Assembly: GCA_003553625.1 (NCBI GenBank)
Contig: PWEV01000225.1
Location: 1 to 33,512, forward strand
Source of the DNA: Halomonas sp.
GTDB lineage: Bacteria > Pseudomonadota > Gammaproteobacteria > Pseudomonadales > Halomonadaceae
Reading direction: 5' to 3'
Length of the DNA: 33,512 bases
In this document: piece after piece, positions 18,098 through 27,703 of the stretch
Layout: each line of letters begins with the position of its first letter
How positions within the stretch are numbered: the first letter of the stretch is position 1
Notes under the pieces: generated by a model
The model's input: only the letters and a program-made list of their open reading frames with translations
Databases searched by the model: none
Told to the model about the DNA's origin: nothing
Translations under genes and position numbers: made by a program

Positions 18098-18802
18098 ATG
18101 TCGATCCTGCTGGCCCTGGATGCCTCCTCGAGCGCCTGCTCCGCCGCCCTGCTGCGCCGCCGCGCGGGCGCCGAGGATGAGCTGCTCTCCCGTTTCGAGA
18201 TGACGCCTCGCGAGCATACTCGGCGCCTGCTGCCCATGGTCGACGAGGTGCTGGCCGAGGCCGGCGTACGCCCCGCCGAGCTGGACGCCGTGGCCTACGG
18301 ACGCGGCCCCGGTTCCTTTACCGGCCTGCGCATCGCCGCCGGTGCCGCCCAGGGGCTGGCCTACGGTCTCGACCGGCCGCTGATCGGGGTCTCCACCCTG
18401 GCGGCCCTGGCCCTGGGCGCCCACCGCCGCCACCACTTCCGCTGGCTGGTCACCGCCCTGGACGCACGCATGGGCGAAATCTACGTCGCCGCCTGGCAGT
18501 GCCGCGATGGCCTGCCGGAGCCACTCCTCGAAGAGGCGGTGATGTCCCCCTCGCATCTGCGTCTACCGCCCGGCCATGATGACCATGACTGGGTGGGGAT
18601 CGGATCCGGGTGGGGCCTCTGGGAGCAGATGCCCCTCGAGGTGCAGGCGGGGATGAGCCAGCATCTGGTTCAGGCAGAGGCCGATGCCGCCGATATGGCG
18701 CTGTTGGCCATGGCCGAACTGGAGGCAGGCGGTGGCCAGCCGGCTCATCTGGTGCAGCCGGTCTACCTGCGCAACGAGGTGGCCTGGAAGAAGGCCAGGT
18801 GA
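18098..18802 (+). CDS. tsaB: t6A synthesis protein TsaB
   Basis: TsaB (YeaZ) is the scaffold subunit that, with TsaD and TsaE, transfers threonylcarbamoyl to A37 of ANN-decoding tRNAs. The 234-residue product begins MSILLALDASSSACSAAL, the ASKHA-fold opening. It carries the family marks RYxxTPREHTRRLLPMVDEVL-like (here EMTPREHTRRLLPMVDEV), GRGPGSFTGLRIAAGAAQGL and DARMGEIYVAAW. The start at 18098 fits the family N-terminus and the TATAAT at 18058; frames extending to 18014 would run through a terminator. Its stop overlaps the rsmJ start by four bases (GTGA), so the two are coupled. TrmO, encoded upstream, modifies the t6A made by this pathway. Confidence 0.95.
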   Translation: MSILLALDASSSACSAALLRRRAGAEDELLSRFEMTPREHTRRLLPMVDEVLAEAGVRPAELDAVAYGRGPGSFTGLRIAAGAAQGLAYGLDRPLIGVSTLAALALGAHRRHHFRWLVTALDARMGEIYVAAWQCRDGLPEPLLEEAVMSPSHLRLPPGHDDHDWVGIGSGWGLWEQMPLEVQAGMSQHLVQAEADAADMALLAMAELEAGGGQPAHLVQPVYLRNEVAWKKAR

Positions 18803-19563
18803 GTGTGCTGCCGCCGGTGGCGGTACTCGATGAAGGGCTGAGCGACCTGGCCGAGCGATTGGGCCTGCCCCTGGGGGGCGAGACGGAACTCAGCCTCGAG
18901 CGTCGCGATGGCCGCCTGGTTCTGTCAGGCGATGCCCAGCGTTACGGCCACCCGCTGGTGGTCGAGTTCGCCAGTGGCAAGGTGGCCCATCGTCGCCGCT
19001 TCGGGGGTGGGCGTGGCCAGCTGCTCGCGCGGGCCTGCGGCCTGGCACATGGAGTGACGCCGTCCATCGTGGACGCCACGGCGGGCCTCGGGCGTGATGG
19101 CTTCGTGCTGGCCAGTCTCGGTGCGCCGGTGCTGCTGGTGGAGCGGGTGGCGGCGATCTTCGCCTTGCTGGAAGACGGCCTGGCCCGCGCCCTGCGTGAT
19201 GTCGAAATCGCGGAGATCATCGCCCGCATGCGTCTGGTGCAGGGCGATTCGGCCACGGAGCTCGGGGACCTGGTGGCGGCGGCCGACTTCCCGCCCCAGG
19301 TGATCCATCTGGACCCCATGTTTCCTCACCGAGACAAGTCGGCGCTGGCCAAGAAGGAGATGCGGCTGTTCCGTACCCTGGCCGGCGACGATGAGGACGC
19401 TCCTCGGCTGCTGGAAGCGGCTCTTGATGTGGCCACCCATCGGGTGGTGGTCAAGCGCCCGCGCAAGGCGCCACCGATCGAAGGGCCGCCACCGCGCCAC
19501 GTGCTCGAGGGCAAGACAAGCCGCTACGATCTCTACGTTCATCGGGCCCTGCGGGCGGGCTGA
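18799..19563 (+). CDS. rsmJ: 16S rRNA (guanine-1516-N2)-methyltransferase RsmJ
   Basis: RsmJ (YhiQ) methylates G1516 of 16S rRNA with S-adenosylmethionine. The 254-residue product shows the SAM site VDATAGLGRDGFVLASLG, the family FGGGRGQLLARA segment, the DPMFPHRDKSALAKKEMRLF catalytic-loop motif and RVVVKRPRKAPP near the end. The start is GTG 18799, overlapping the tsaB stop as GTGA, with AAGG upstream; it gives a length close to E. coli (250). The frame is open far upstream inside tsaB, but only in the wrong reading of that gene. Its stop codon (19561-19563) directly abuts the stop of the convergent plsB, leaving no room for a terminator. Confidence 0.94.
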   Translation: MSVLPPVAVLDEGLSDLAERLGLPLGGETELSLERRDGRLVLSGDAQRYGHPLVVEFASGKVAHRRRFGGGRGQLLARACGLAHGVTPSIVDATAGLGRDGFVLASLGAPVLLVERVAAIFALLEDGLARALRDVEIAEIIARMRLVQGDSATELGDLVAAADFPPQVIHLDPMFPHRDKSALAKKEMRLFRTLAGDDEDAPRLLEAALDVATHRVVVKRPRKAPPIEGPPPRHVLEGKTSRYDLYVHRALRAG

Positions 19564-22020
19564 TCAGCCCTGGCGGGTCACCAGCTGTAACCGGTGACGC
19601 AGGGTAGGGTCGAACAGCCGGCGCGAGTGGCTGGCGGCCTCGCAGAGCTGCTCGTCGTAGACCAGCCGCTCCTCATCTCGCCACAGCCAGCCCTCCCGCT
19701 CCAGGCTCTCCACCAGGCTGACGAACAGCCGGGTATCGAAGAACTCCGGTGCGTCACGCCCGGAGAGCAGCGCCAGGCGCTCGGCCAGCTGACGCCCCCG
19801 GTCGGCGAGCGCCTCGGGGGTGAGCATGCCGGGACCGGCGTCGAGCAGCACGGTGAGCAGCAGGTAGCCGCGCTCCAGCGACGGCTGCATCAGCTGGCTC
19901 AGCAGGTCGAGGCACTCTCCGGCGTCCAGGGGCTCCATCCGCCGCTGCCAACCCGTCTCGCCACGTGCCAGCAGCCCCAACTCGGTGAGCGTTTCCAGCA
20001 TGGCGAAGAGCGCCTCGCGCAGCGAAACCGGTGGCTCAATCATCAGCTCTCGGGCGAGAACCGGCCAGCCTGGGGCGAGCAGCTCCTGCAGGTCATCAAG
20101 GTTGTGGTCCGGCTGGTGACGAAAGGCAAACGCAGTGAGTCCGGCGAGGGCGAAGAGGTGCAGGACGTTGTTACGGTACCAGCCCAGCTGAGCGGACTGG
20201 GAAGCGTCTGCCAGTACGATGTCGCCCAGCGGATGCGCGCGGCACTGCACCATGCCCAGTGCCAGGGCCTGGTCGATCCACTCCGCCGGTGTGCCCGGCG
20301 GCAGGCTGGCATGGGGGGCCCCGGGCAGGCGCCGCTGCAACTCGGCGAGCAGGTAGAGCTGGCGCTCCAGCAGATGTGTCTCGATGGCGTGATGGGGGGT
20401 GGCCAGCAGCGCCAGGGCCACCAGGTTGATGGGGTTGAGGGCCGCCGCGGCGTTGATGCGCCGGCACAGGGTCTCGCCCAGTCTCGGGACCACCTCGTCG
20501 AGCCAGGCCGGGCGAGTCTCACGCAAATCTCGCCAGTCGCCGCCCACCTCGCCATCCAGGAAGCTGGCCAGCAGCAGCGGCTCGCCGACGTTGACCGAGA
20601 CCCGGCCGAAGGGTTGGCGGAGCTGGCGACACACTCTCAGCAGGTCGAGCGGGCTCTCCTTGCGCTTCTTGCCGCCGCGTAGTTCGCGCTGGTAGCTGGC
20701 GCTCTCGATGATTCGCTCGTAGCCGATATGCACCGGAATGAAGGCCAGCGGCTGGTGGTGGCCTTCATTGGCACTGCGCAGGAAGGAGCGCAGTGTCATG
20801 GCGAGCATGCCGGGGCGGGGCGGTAGCATGCGTCCGCTGCGTGAGCGCCCCCCCTCGATGAAGTACTCCAGCGGGTGACCCCTCGAGATCAATCGATGCA
20901 GGTAGGCGTTGAACACGGCCGCATAGAGGCGGTTGTCGCGGAAGGTGCGTCGCAGGAAGAAGGCGCCGCCGCGTCGCAGCAGCGGACCGATCAGCGGCAT
21001 ATTCAGATTGCGTCCGGCGGCGATGTGGGGTGGCATCAGTCCATCGTGGTAGAGCACATAGGAGAGCAGCAGATAGTCGATGTGGCTGCGGTGGCAGGGC
21101 ACATAGACAAGGGTATGGTCGCCTGCCAGGGCCTTGACCCTCTCCAGGCCCCGCACGTCGACCCCATCGTAGAGCCGGTTCCACAGTCGGCGCAGCAGAC
21201 CGTCCATGAAGCGCAGCACCTGGTAGGTCATGTTGGAAGCGATCTCGCGGCCGTAGCGCAGGGCGCGACGCTGGAGGCGCTCCGCTGAGGGGCGCCCCTC
21301 AGCGGCCAGCGCCTCGACCACCTCGCGCACCTCGGGGCTTCTGGCCACCCCTTCGATGAGAGTCCGGCGGTGGGAGAGGTCGGGGCCCAGTACTCGGGTG
21401 CGCACCCGGCGGAAGTGCACCCGCAACAACCGCGCAGCCTTGCGGTTGGTCAGCCTGGCGTCCTCCTCGCCGGCACCAGGCAGGTCGCCCAGACGCAGCG
21501 GGGCACCGAAGTGCACTTCCACGCTGCGGCGATTGACCAGCACCGAGAGCAGGCGTCGCAGCCTTCCGGTGAACTGCCAGCTATCCGCGGCGACCATGCG
21601 CCAGAAGCCGAAGCGCTTGCCGGGCGCGCGCCCCCAGAAGATGCTCACCGGCACCAGCTGGACCTCCTGGCCGCCCTCGGCCAGGCGCTGCTCGATCAGT
21701 GGCCGAAAGGGGGCCTCGGCCCTGGGGCGGTGCCGCCACAGCCGGCGGCGAAGCGCCGGCAGGGCGAGGCAGGTTACCACGTCGACCTGGCCGACTCGTC
21801 GCCGTCCACCCGCCAGGGGCAGGCCGTGACGGCGGGTCAGGGCGGCGAGCAGCCAGGAGTCGCTGATGGCCGGACGCGGCAGCACGTAGAGCACCGGCAG
21901 GCTCGATTCGAGCTCCAGCGCCCCGGGGGCAGGCTCGATCAGGCGCGGCTCGGCCCAGGCGGCGATCAGACGGGTCATCAGCGCACGCAGAGGGGTGGTG
22001 AGAAGGTGACGCAAGGCCAT
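19564..22020 (-). CDS. plsB: Glycerol-3-phosphate 1-O-acyltransferase PlsB
   Basis: PlsB is the inner-membrane-associated enzyme that acylates sn-glycerol-3-phosphate from acyl-ACP or acyl-CoA, starting phospholipid synthesis. At 818 residues it is close to the E. coli enzyme (807). The catalytic HX4D is HRSHID, H310 to D315, in VYVPCHRSHIDYLLLSY. Block II follows in GGAFFLRRTF and block III in YFIEGGRSRSGR; LAFIPVHIGYERI is block IV. It is convergent with rsmJ, the stops touching. It diverges from the ClsB-like gene across 95 bases containing a plausible promoter, so the first and a late step of phospholipid synthesis share an intergenic region. The ribosome site before ATG 22020 is weak (GGGGC). 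Confidence 0.97.
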   Translation of the reverse strand: MALRHLLTTPLRALMTRLIAAWAEPRLIEPAPGALELESSLPVLYVLPRPAISDSWLLAALTRRHGLPLAGGRRRVGQVDVVTCLALPALRRRLWRHRPRAEAPFRPLIEQRLAEGGQEVQLVPVSIFWGRAPGKRFGFWRMVAADSWQFTGRLRRLLSVLVNRRSVEVHFGAPLRLGDLPGAGEEDARLTNRKAARLLRVHFRRVRTRVLGPDLSHRRTLIEGVARSPEVREVVEALAAEGRPSAERLQRRALRYGREIASNMTYQVLRFMDGLLRRLWNRLYDGVDVRGLERVKALAGDHTLVYVPCHRSHIDYLLLSYVLYHDGLMPPHIAAGRNLNMPLIGPLLRRGGAFFLRRTFRDNRLYAAVFNAYLHRLISRGHPLEYFIEGGRSRSGRMLPPRPGMLAMTLRSFLRSANEGHHQPLAFIPVHIGYERIIESASYQRELRGGKKRKESPLDLLRVCRQLRQPFGRVSVNVGEPLLLASFLDGEVGGDWRDLRETRPAWLDEVVPRLGETLCRRINAAAALNPINLVALALLATPHHAIETHLLERQLYLLAELQRRLPGAPHASLPPGTPAEWIDQALALGMVQCRAHPLGDIVLADASQSAQLGWYRNNVLHLFALAGLTAFAFRHQPDHNLDDLQELLAPGWPVLARELMIEPPVSLREALFAMLETLTELGLLARGETGWQRRMEPLDAGECLDLLSQLMQPSLERGYLLLTVLLDAGPGMLTPEALADRGRQLAERLALLSGRDAPEFFDTRLFVSLVESLEREGWLWRDEERLVYDEQLCEAASHSRRLFDPTLRHRLQLVTRQG

Positions 22021-22057
22021 CCGTTTGCCCCGACGCAGGAAAGAGGAGGAAAAGGCC

Positions 22058-22087
22058 AGTATAGTCGTCGTGCAGGCTTCGGGTCAG
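22058..22087 (-). promoter_or_regulatory. Candidate plsB promoter
   Basis: On the minus strand CTGACC (22087-22082), 18 bases and TATACT (22063-22058), about 38 bases before the plsB ATG. A TATAGT on the plus strand at 22060-22065 overlaps it and could be the -10 of the divergent synthase gene. Confidence 0.4.
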
Positions 22088-22115
22088 GCCTGCGGCCCAG
22101 GACAGGGAGTCTGAC

Positions 22116-23237
22116 ATGCACGGTATCTGGAGAGAGGGCAACCACTTCGATCTGCTGCCCGAGGCGAGTCGCTTCCTGCCGGCCATGTTCGAGGCGCTGG
22201 AGGGCGCAGACTCATCGATCCTGATCGAGCTCTATCTGATGGAGTCGGGGCGCCTGGCCTCGGCACTGATCGGAGCTTTGGTAAAAGCCGCGGAGCGCGG
22301 CGTCACGGTGATGCTGATGCTCGATGGCTACGGCGCCATGGGACTTTCGAGCGAGGATCGCGAACGTCTGGAAACGGGCGGTGTGGCGGTGCGTTTCTTC
22401 AATCCGCTGGGCTTCCACTCCCTGGCCCGCAACCTGACCCGAGACCATCGCAAGCTGGTGGTGGTGGATGGTCGGGTCGCCTTCACCGGCGGCTTTGGCG
22501 CCGTGGACGAGTTCCTCGACGCCTGGTACGAGGTAGCCATGCGGATCGAGGGGCCGGTGGTGGCTGATTGGGTGCGGCTGTTCTGCCGGCTTTGGGACTC
22601 TCCGCTGACCCGCGGCAGCGGCTACCCGGAGCTCGTGCACGGGCTCGCAACCGAGACGCGCCAGGCCGAGGGCTACCGGGGCATGACCGGCCGGGTAGTG
22701 TGGGGTCAGGGGTATCGCTACCAGGCCATCCGTCATTCACTGCATCGCCAGATCTCCGGCGCCCGCCAACGCCTCTGGATCTGCACGCCCTACTTCGCGC
22801 CCACCTTCAGCCTGCGCCTGCGCCTGGCCCGCGCCGCTCGCCGAGGCGTGGACGTGCAGCTCTTGCTTCCGGGCGATGTCCATGACCACCCCGGGGTACG
22901 CTACGCCGGCCAGCGTTTCTATGGCCGGCTGCTCAGGGCCGGGGTGCGAATTCACGAATTTCAGCCCAACTTCATCCACGCCAAGTTCTCGCTGATTGAC
23001 GACTGGGTCAGCCTGGGCTCCTGTAACTTCGACCACTGGAGCCTGCACTGGAACCTGGAGGCCAATCAGGAGGTGGTCGATCGACGCCTTGCGGCCGAGG
23101 TGGCGGAGCTTTTCGAGCGCAATTTCGCCGCGAGTCACGAGATCGATCTTCGAGTCTGGTCCCGGCGCCCGCGCTGGCAGCGGCTCAAGGAGTGGCTGTA
23201 CGGCAGCCTGGATGGGATGCTGACCCGTCTGCGTTGA
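22116..23237 (+). CDS. ClsB-like cardiolipin synthase (phospholipase D family)
   Basis: The 373-residue product has the two HxK(x)4D motifs of the phospholipase D superfamily: DHRKLVVVDGRVAFTGG (H111, K113, D118) and FIHAKFSLIDDWVSLGS (H288, K290, D295). There is no N-terminal membrane pair, which places it with ClsB/YbhO-like rather than ClsA-like synthases (E. coli ClsB is 413). Such enzymes make cardiolipin by phosphatidyl transfer; a related transphosphatidylase role is possible. ATG 22116 follows an AGGGAG site. The pairing with divergent plsB supports a lipid role. A CCCGGC-TTC-GCCGGG hairpin begins at the base after the stop. Confidence 0.85.
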   Translation: MHGIWREGNHFDLLPEASRFLPAMFEALEGADSSILIELYLMESGRLASALIGALVKAAERGVTVMLMLDGYGAMGLSSEDRERLETGGVAVRFFNPLGFHSLARNLTRDHRKLVVVDGRVAFTGGFGAVDEFLDAWYEVAMRIEGPVVADWVRLFCRLWDSPLTRGSGYPELVHGLATETRQAEGYRGMTGRVVWGQGYRYQAIRHSLHRQISGARQRLWICTPYFAPTFSLRLRLARAARRGVDVQLLLPGDVHDHPGVRYAGQRFYGRLLRAGVRIHEFQPNFIHAKFSLIDDWVSLGSCNFDHWSLHWNLEANQEVVDRRLAAEVAELFERNFAASHEIDLRVWSRRPRWQRLKEWLYGSLDGMLTRLR

Positions 23238-23284
23238 CCCGGCTTCGCCGGGAGCTGTAAGTCGCTCCTTCGGGGAGCTGTAAG
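23238..23284. repeat. Hairpins and paired 12-bp repeats after the ClsB-like gene
   Basis: CCCGGC/GCCGGG (23238-23252) forms a tight hairpin right at the gene's end. GGGAGCTGTAAG then occurs twice (23250-23261 and 23273-23284), with a GCTCC/GGAGC hairpin between. The pattern looks like a degraded interspersed REP-type element that also ends transcription. A further AAACCT/AGGTTT dyad lies at 23305-23323. Confidence 0.55.
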
Positions 23285-23340
23285 CGATAAGCTTTAAATA
23301 AGAAAAACCTTGTTGCGAGGTTTGGCGGCAACATCCTGAC

Positions 23341-23382
23341 TCACGCCTCACGCCTCACGCCTCACGCCTCACGCCTCACGCC
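23341..23382. repeat. Six tandem TCACGCC heptamers
   Basis: Six perfect copies of TCACGCC run from 23341 to 23382. Read on the minus strand the unit is GGCGTGA, and the first unit supplies the TGA stop of the yecA-like gene. Since the unit length is seven, stops recur in all three frames, so copy-number change would not extend the protein. Confidence 0.9.
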
Positions 23383-24014
23383 TTGCGGCGTCCGGCGGGC
23401 TTCTTCCGGCGTGGGCTGGGTTTGGGGGTCTCCGGCGGTACGCGGTAGTGCAGGTAGAGATCCAGCACCAGCTCGGGCAGCTGGCGCACCAGCGCCTCCA
23501 GGCGTGTGCCGTCGGCGACGAACTCGGCCATGTCAGGCTCTTCATCGAATAGCCCGGAGAGCGCCATGAAGGGCAACAGCAGGGTGGCAGCGGCCTCCTC
23601 GTCCTCCTCGAACCAGGCGGTTTCGTCGAGGAAAACACCCTCCATGAAGCCGGCGCACCAGTCGCCGATGGGTGTTTCTTCGGTCGGCAGCTCCTCCAGG
23701 GTAAGCTCGAAGGGCAGCTCCGGCAGCTGCCCCTGCTCCAGGGCGGCGATGGCGTTGCGGCGCAGCTGGTCGAGTAGCCCGAGGATCTCCTCGCGCTCGT
23801 CACTATCATGAAAATCCGGCTCGCCCTGGAACAGCTCCGCCACCCAGGTGGCCGGGTCCGCCTCGCTGGGCGCCACCGCCAGGGCCACCAGAAAACCGTG
23901 GCTGCCGATGAGATCCAGGGCATCCTCGCCGACCCTGTCGGAGGCCAGGAAGTCGTCGAGGCGGTCGAGCTGGTCGTCGTCGAGCAGGGGGTCTGGCTGG
24001 GGGATATCTGACAT
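23376..24014 (-). CDS. UPF0149 (YecA/YgfB-type) family protein
   Basis: The 212-residue acidic protein shows the UPF0149 signature WCAGFMEGVFL near the middle, preceded by helices rich in Leu/Glu. No enzymatic function is established for the family. YecA proper ends in a zinc-binding SEC-C motif; this one lacks it and ends in a basic tail (PRRKKPAGRRKA) after an otherwise very acidic body. ATG 24014 is preferred over GTG 24020 six bases upstream; GAGAG precedes both. The stop codon lies in the last of six tandem heptamers. It diverges from sprT across 72 bases. Confidence 0.82.
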   Translation of the reverse strand: MSDIPQPDPLLDDDQLDRLDDFLASDRVGEDALDLIGSHGFLVALAVAPSEADPATWVAELFQGEPDFHDSDEREEILGLLDQLRRNAIAALEQGQLPELPFELTLEELPTEETPIGDWCAGFMEGVFLDETAWFEEDEEAAATLLLPFMALSGLFDEEPDMAEFVADGTRLEALVRQLPELVLDLYLHYRVPPETPKPSPRRKKPAGRRKA

Positions 24015-24086
24015 CGTCACTCTCGCGGACTGGAGGGCAGAAACGGCGCTTTACGCCTGGCGGACGAGAGGCCATTCTATCACCCC

Positions 24087-24650
24087 ATGAACAGACCCGC
24101 GCTGCCCACCCCCGACCCCGATCGCCTCGCCACCCTCAAGGGGAACGCACTGCTTGCTGCCCTGCACGAGCGGGTTGAGGCCGCCTGGTGGCTGTGCCAT
24201 GAGGTGCATCCGGGACTTCCGCGGCCCGGGGTCTGGTGCGACCTGCGAGGCAAGTGCGCCGGTCAGGCACATTTCGGGCGCGGTGGGCTACGCTTTAATC
24301 CAGTGCTCTACGCCGAGAACCGCCGCGAGTTCCTGGTGGAGGTGGTGCCTCACGAAATGGCTCACTGGCTGGTTCACCATCTGGAGGACGATGGGTGCCG
24401 AGTTCGTCCCCATGGACACGAGTGGCAGACGGTGATGCGAGGGCTGTTCGGCTTGGTGCCTCGGGCGACCCATCGTTTCGATACCGGTCGCGCCAGCCCC
24501 GCTCCCTTCCGCTATGACTGTGGTTGTCGCGAGCATGCGTTCAGCACCCGGCGCCATGCGCTGGCGCGTCAGGGGCAGCGCTACCGCTGCCGCCACTGCG
24601 CTCAGACCTTGGTCTATCTTGGCCGGGAGGCGCTTGAAAGAGATGTCTAA
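24087..24650 (+). CDS. sprT: SprT-like zinc metalloprotease-domain protein
   Basis: The 187-residue protein has the SprT domain: HEMAH at H89, E90 and H93, a further His in RPHGHEW (about 109-111), and a C-terminal zinc ribbon with C145, C147, C168 and C171 (DCGCREH and RCRHCAQTL). Related eukaryotic SPRTN proteins degrade DNA-protein crosslinks; the bacterial role is not established. The length fits bacterial SprT (about 165-190). ATG 24087 has no strong ribosome site. It stands alone between the divergent UPF0149 gene and acs. Confidence 0.9.
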   Translation: MNRPALPTPDPDRLATLKGNALLAALHERVEAAWWLCHEVHPGLPRPGVWCDLRGKCAGQAHFGRGGLRFNPVLYAENRREFLVEVVPHEMAHWLVHHLEDDGCRVRPHGHEWQTVMRGLFGLVPRATHRFDTGRASPAPFRYDCGCREHAFSTRRHALARQGQRYRCRHCAQTLVYLGREALERDV

Positions 24651-24659
24651 CCCTTTGTT

Positions 24660-24673
24660 ATTTATCGATAAAT
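24660..24673. promoter_or_regulatory. Palindrome and repeats in the acs upstream region
   Basis: ATTTATCGATAAAT (24660-24673) is a perfect 14-bp palindrome in an AT-rich patch of the 172-base sprT-acs gap. ATACCAAT occurs twice in the gap (24679-24686 and 24758-24765), the second running into CCAA-TCGAGG-TTGG (24761-24774). These may be binding sites for an activator such as the nearby CrbR-like protein. No convincing -35/-10 pair was found. Confidence 0.45.
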
Positions 24674-24822
24674 TGTTCATACCAATGTCTAAGAGGAAGT
24701 AGTGTCGGGCGGGGGTATGCTGAGCCCACCTTAAATGCCGTCGGCCGTCCCTAAATAATACCAATCGAGGTTGGCCGATTTCACTCATCTGACGGGGCCA
24801 TCCCAAGGACAGAGGCACTTCC

Positions 24823-26772
<1,950 letters not shown>

Positions 26773-26797
26773 TTATCGCGTCGCTGTTCCCCTGCAG

Positions 26798-26823
26798 AGC
26801 CGGCCTTAGTGGCCGGCTTTTTG
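26798..26823 (+). terminator. Intrinsic terminator of acs
   Basis: AGCCGGCC (26798-26805), loop TTAGT, GGCCGGCT (26811-26818) then TTTTG. The stem is perfect over 8 bp with a good T-run. Confidence 0.88.
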
Positions 26824-26833
26824 CGACAGCTCA

Positions 26834-26855
26834 ACAATATTGTCGACAATGTTGT
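26834..26855. promoter_or_regulatory. 22-bp operator-like palindrome upstream of crbR
   Basis: The 11-base arms ACAATATTGTC and GACAATGTTGT are inverted with a single mismatch. Within it, ACAATATTGT and TTGTCGACAA are also perfect palindromes. It lies 106 bases before the regulator's ATG, between the acs terminator and the start of the gene, so it likely controls the regulator. Confidence 0.6.
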
Positions 26856-26961
26856 CGGGGCGCTTGGGAATAGGCTCTAGCATGGGGTAACATGTTTCAT
26901 AGTCATATAAGACCCCGAGTGGCGGTCCACGCCCGCTGCCAGAGGAACCGGAGGAGAATCC

Positions 26962-27624
26962 ATGGCATTTGCCCAGAAATTCATCGTCGCCGATGACCAT
27001 CCGCTGTTCCGCGCAGCCCTCACCCAGGCGCTGCGCCAACTGGCGCCCCAGGCCGAGATCGTGGAGTCCGACACCATGCAGGCCACCGCCGAGGTGGTGA
27101 ATCGCCATCCGGACGCCGACCTGATCCTGCTCGACCTGCACATGCCCGGGGCCCACGGCTTTTCCGGCTTGATCCAGCTGCGTGGCCAGACGCCCGACAT
27201 TCCGGTGGCGGTGGTCTCGGGCAGTGACGAACCCTATGTGGTGCGTCGGGCCATCGACTACGGTGCCTCGGGCTTCATTCCCAAGTCCTCCTCGCTGCAA
27301 CTGATCGCCGAGGCGGTAGGGGAGATCCTTGACGGCGAGGTGTGGTTGCCGGCGGAGCTGGCCGCGGTCATGGGCGAGGCCAACGAGGATGAGACCAAGT
27401 TCGCCGAGGCGATCGCCTCGCTGACTCCTCAGCAGTTTCGCGTTCTCAACATGCTCACCGAGGGGCTGCTCAACAAGCAGATCGCCTATGAGCTGAGCGT
27501 CAGTGAAGCGACCATCAAGGCCCACGTCACCGCCATCCTACGCAAGCTGGGCGTCCACTCGCGCACCCAGGCGGTCATTGCCGCCCAGAAGCTCGAGGTC
27601 GAGCCGCCGAAAGTCGAATCCTGA
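26962..27624 (+). CDS. LuxR-type response regulator, CrbR/ErdR-like
   Basis: The 220-residue protein has an N-terminal receiver domain with acidic pair D11-D12 and phospho-acceptor D58 (LILLDLHMPG). The conserved Ser and Lys are in VVSGSDEP and GFIPKSS. A C-terminal LuxR helix-turn-helix starts near residue 150 (LTPQQFRVLNMLTEGLLNKQIAYEL, given in part; SVSEATIKAHVTAILRKLGV). In Vibrio and Pseudomonas, CrbR/ErdR of this architecture turns on acs and acetate transport genes with the kinase CrbS/MxtR. The flanking acs and the convergent SLC5-type kinase make that identity likely. ATG 26962 follows CGGAGGAG. A perfect 14-bp terminator separates it from the kinase gene. Confidence 0.88.
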   Translation: MAFAQKFIVADDHPLFRAALTQALRQLAPQAEIVESDTMQATAEVVNRHPDADLILLDLHMPGAHGFSGLIQLRGQTPDIPVAVVSGSDEPYVVRRAIDYGASGFIPKSSSLQLIAEAVGEILDGEVWLPAELAAVMGEANEDETKFAEAIASLTPQQFRVLNMLTEGLLNKQIAYELSVSEATIKAHVTAILRKLGVHSRTQAVIAAQKLEVEPPKVES

Positions 27625-27650
27625 ACGCCAGGCAGCAGGCACTCGGAAGA

Positions 27651-27682
27651 TGCAAAAACCCACCGGCAGGTGGGTTTTTGCA
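27651..27682. terminator. Bidirectional terminator between crbR and crbS
   Basis: A perfect 14-bp stem (27651-27664 with 27669-27682) around GGCA has AAAAA on one arm and TTTTT on the other, so it terminates both convergent genes. Confidence 0.92.
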
Positions 27683-27703
27683 TGATGGGCTTGCCGCCGG
27701 GCA

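Noticed and set aside
22116-23237. Toxin or effector phospholipase D
   Set aside because: No secretion signal or toxin neighbours; divergence from plsB and ClsB-like length favour a lipid synthase.
23341-23382. CRISPR array
   Set aside because: The repeats are seven bases and directly adjacent with no spacers.
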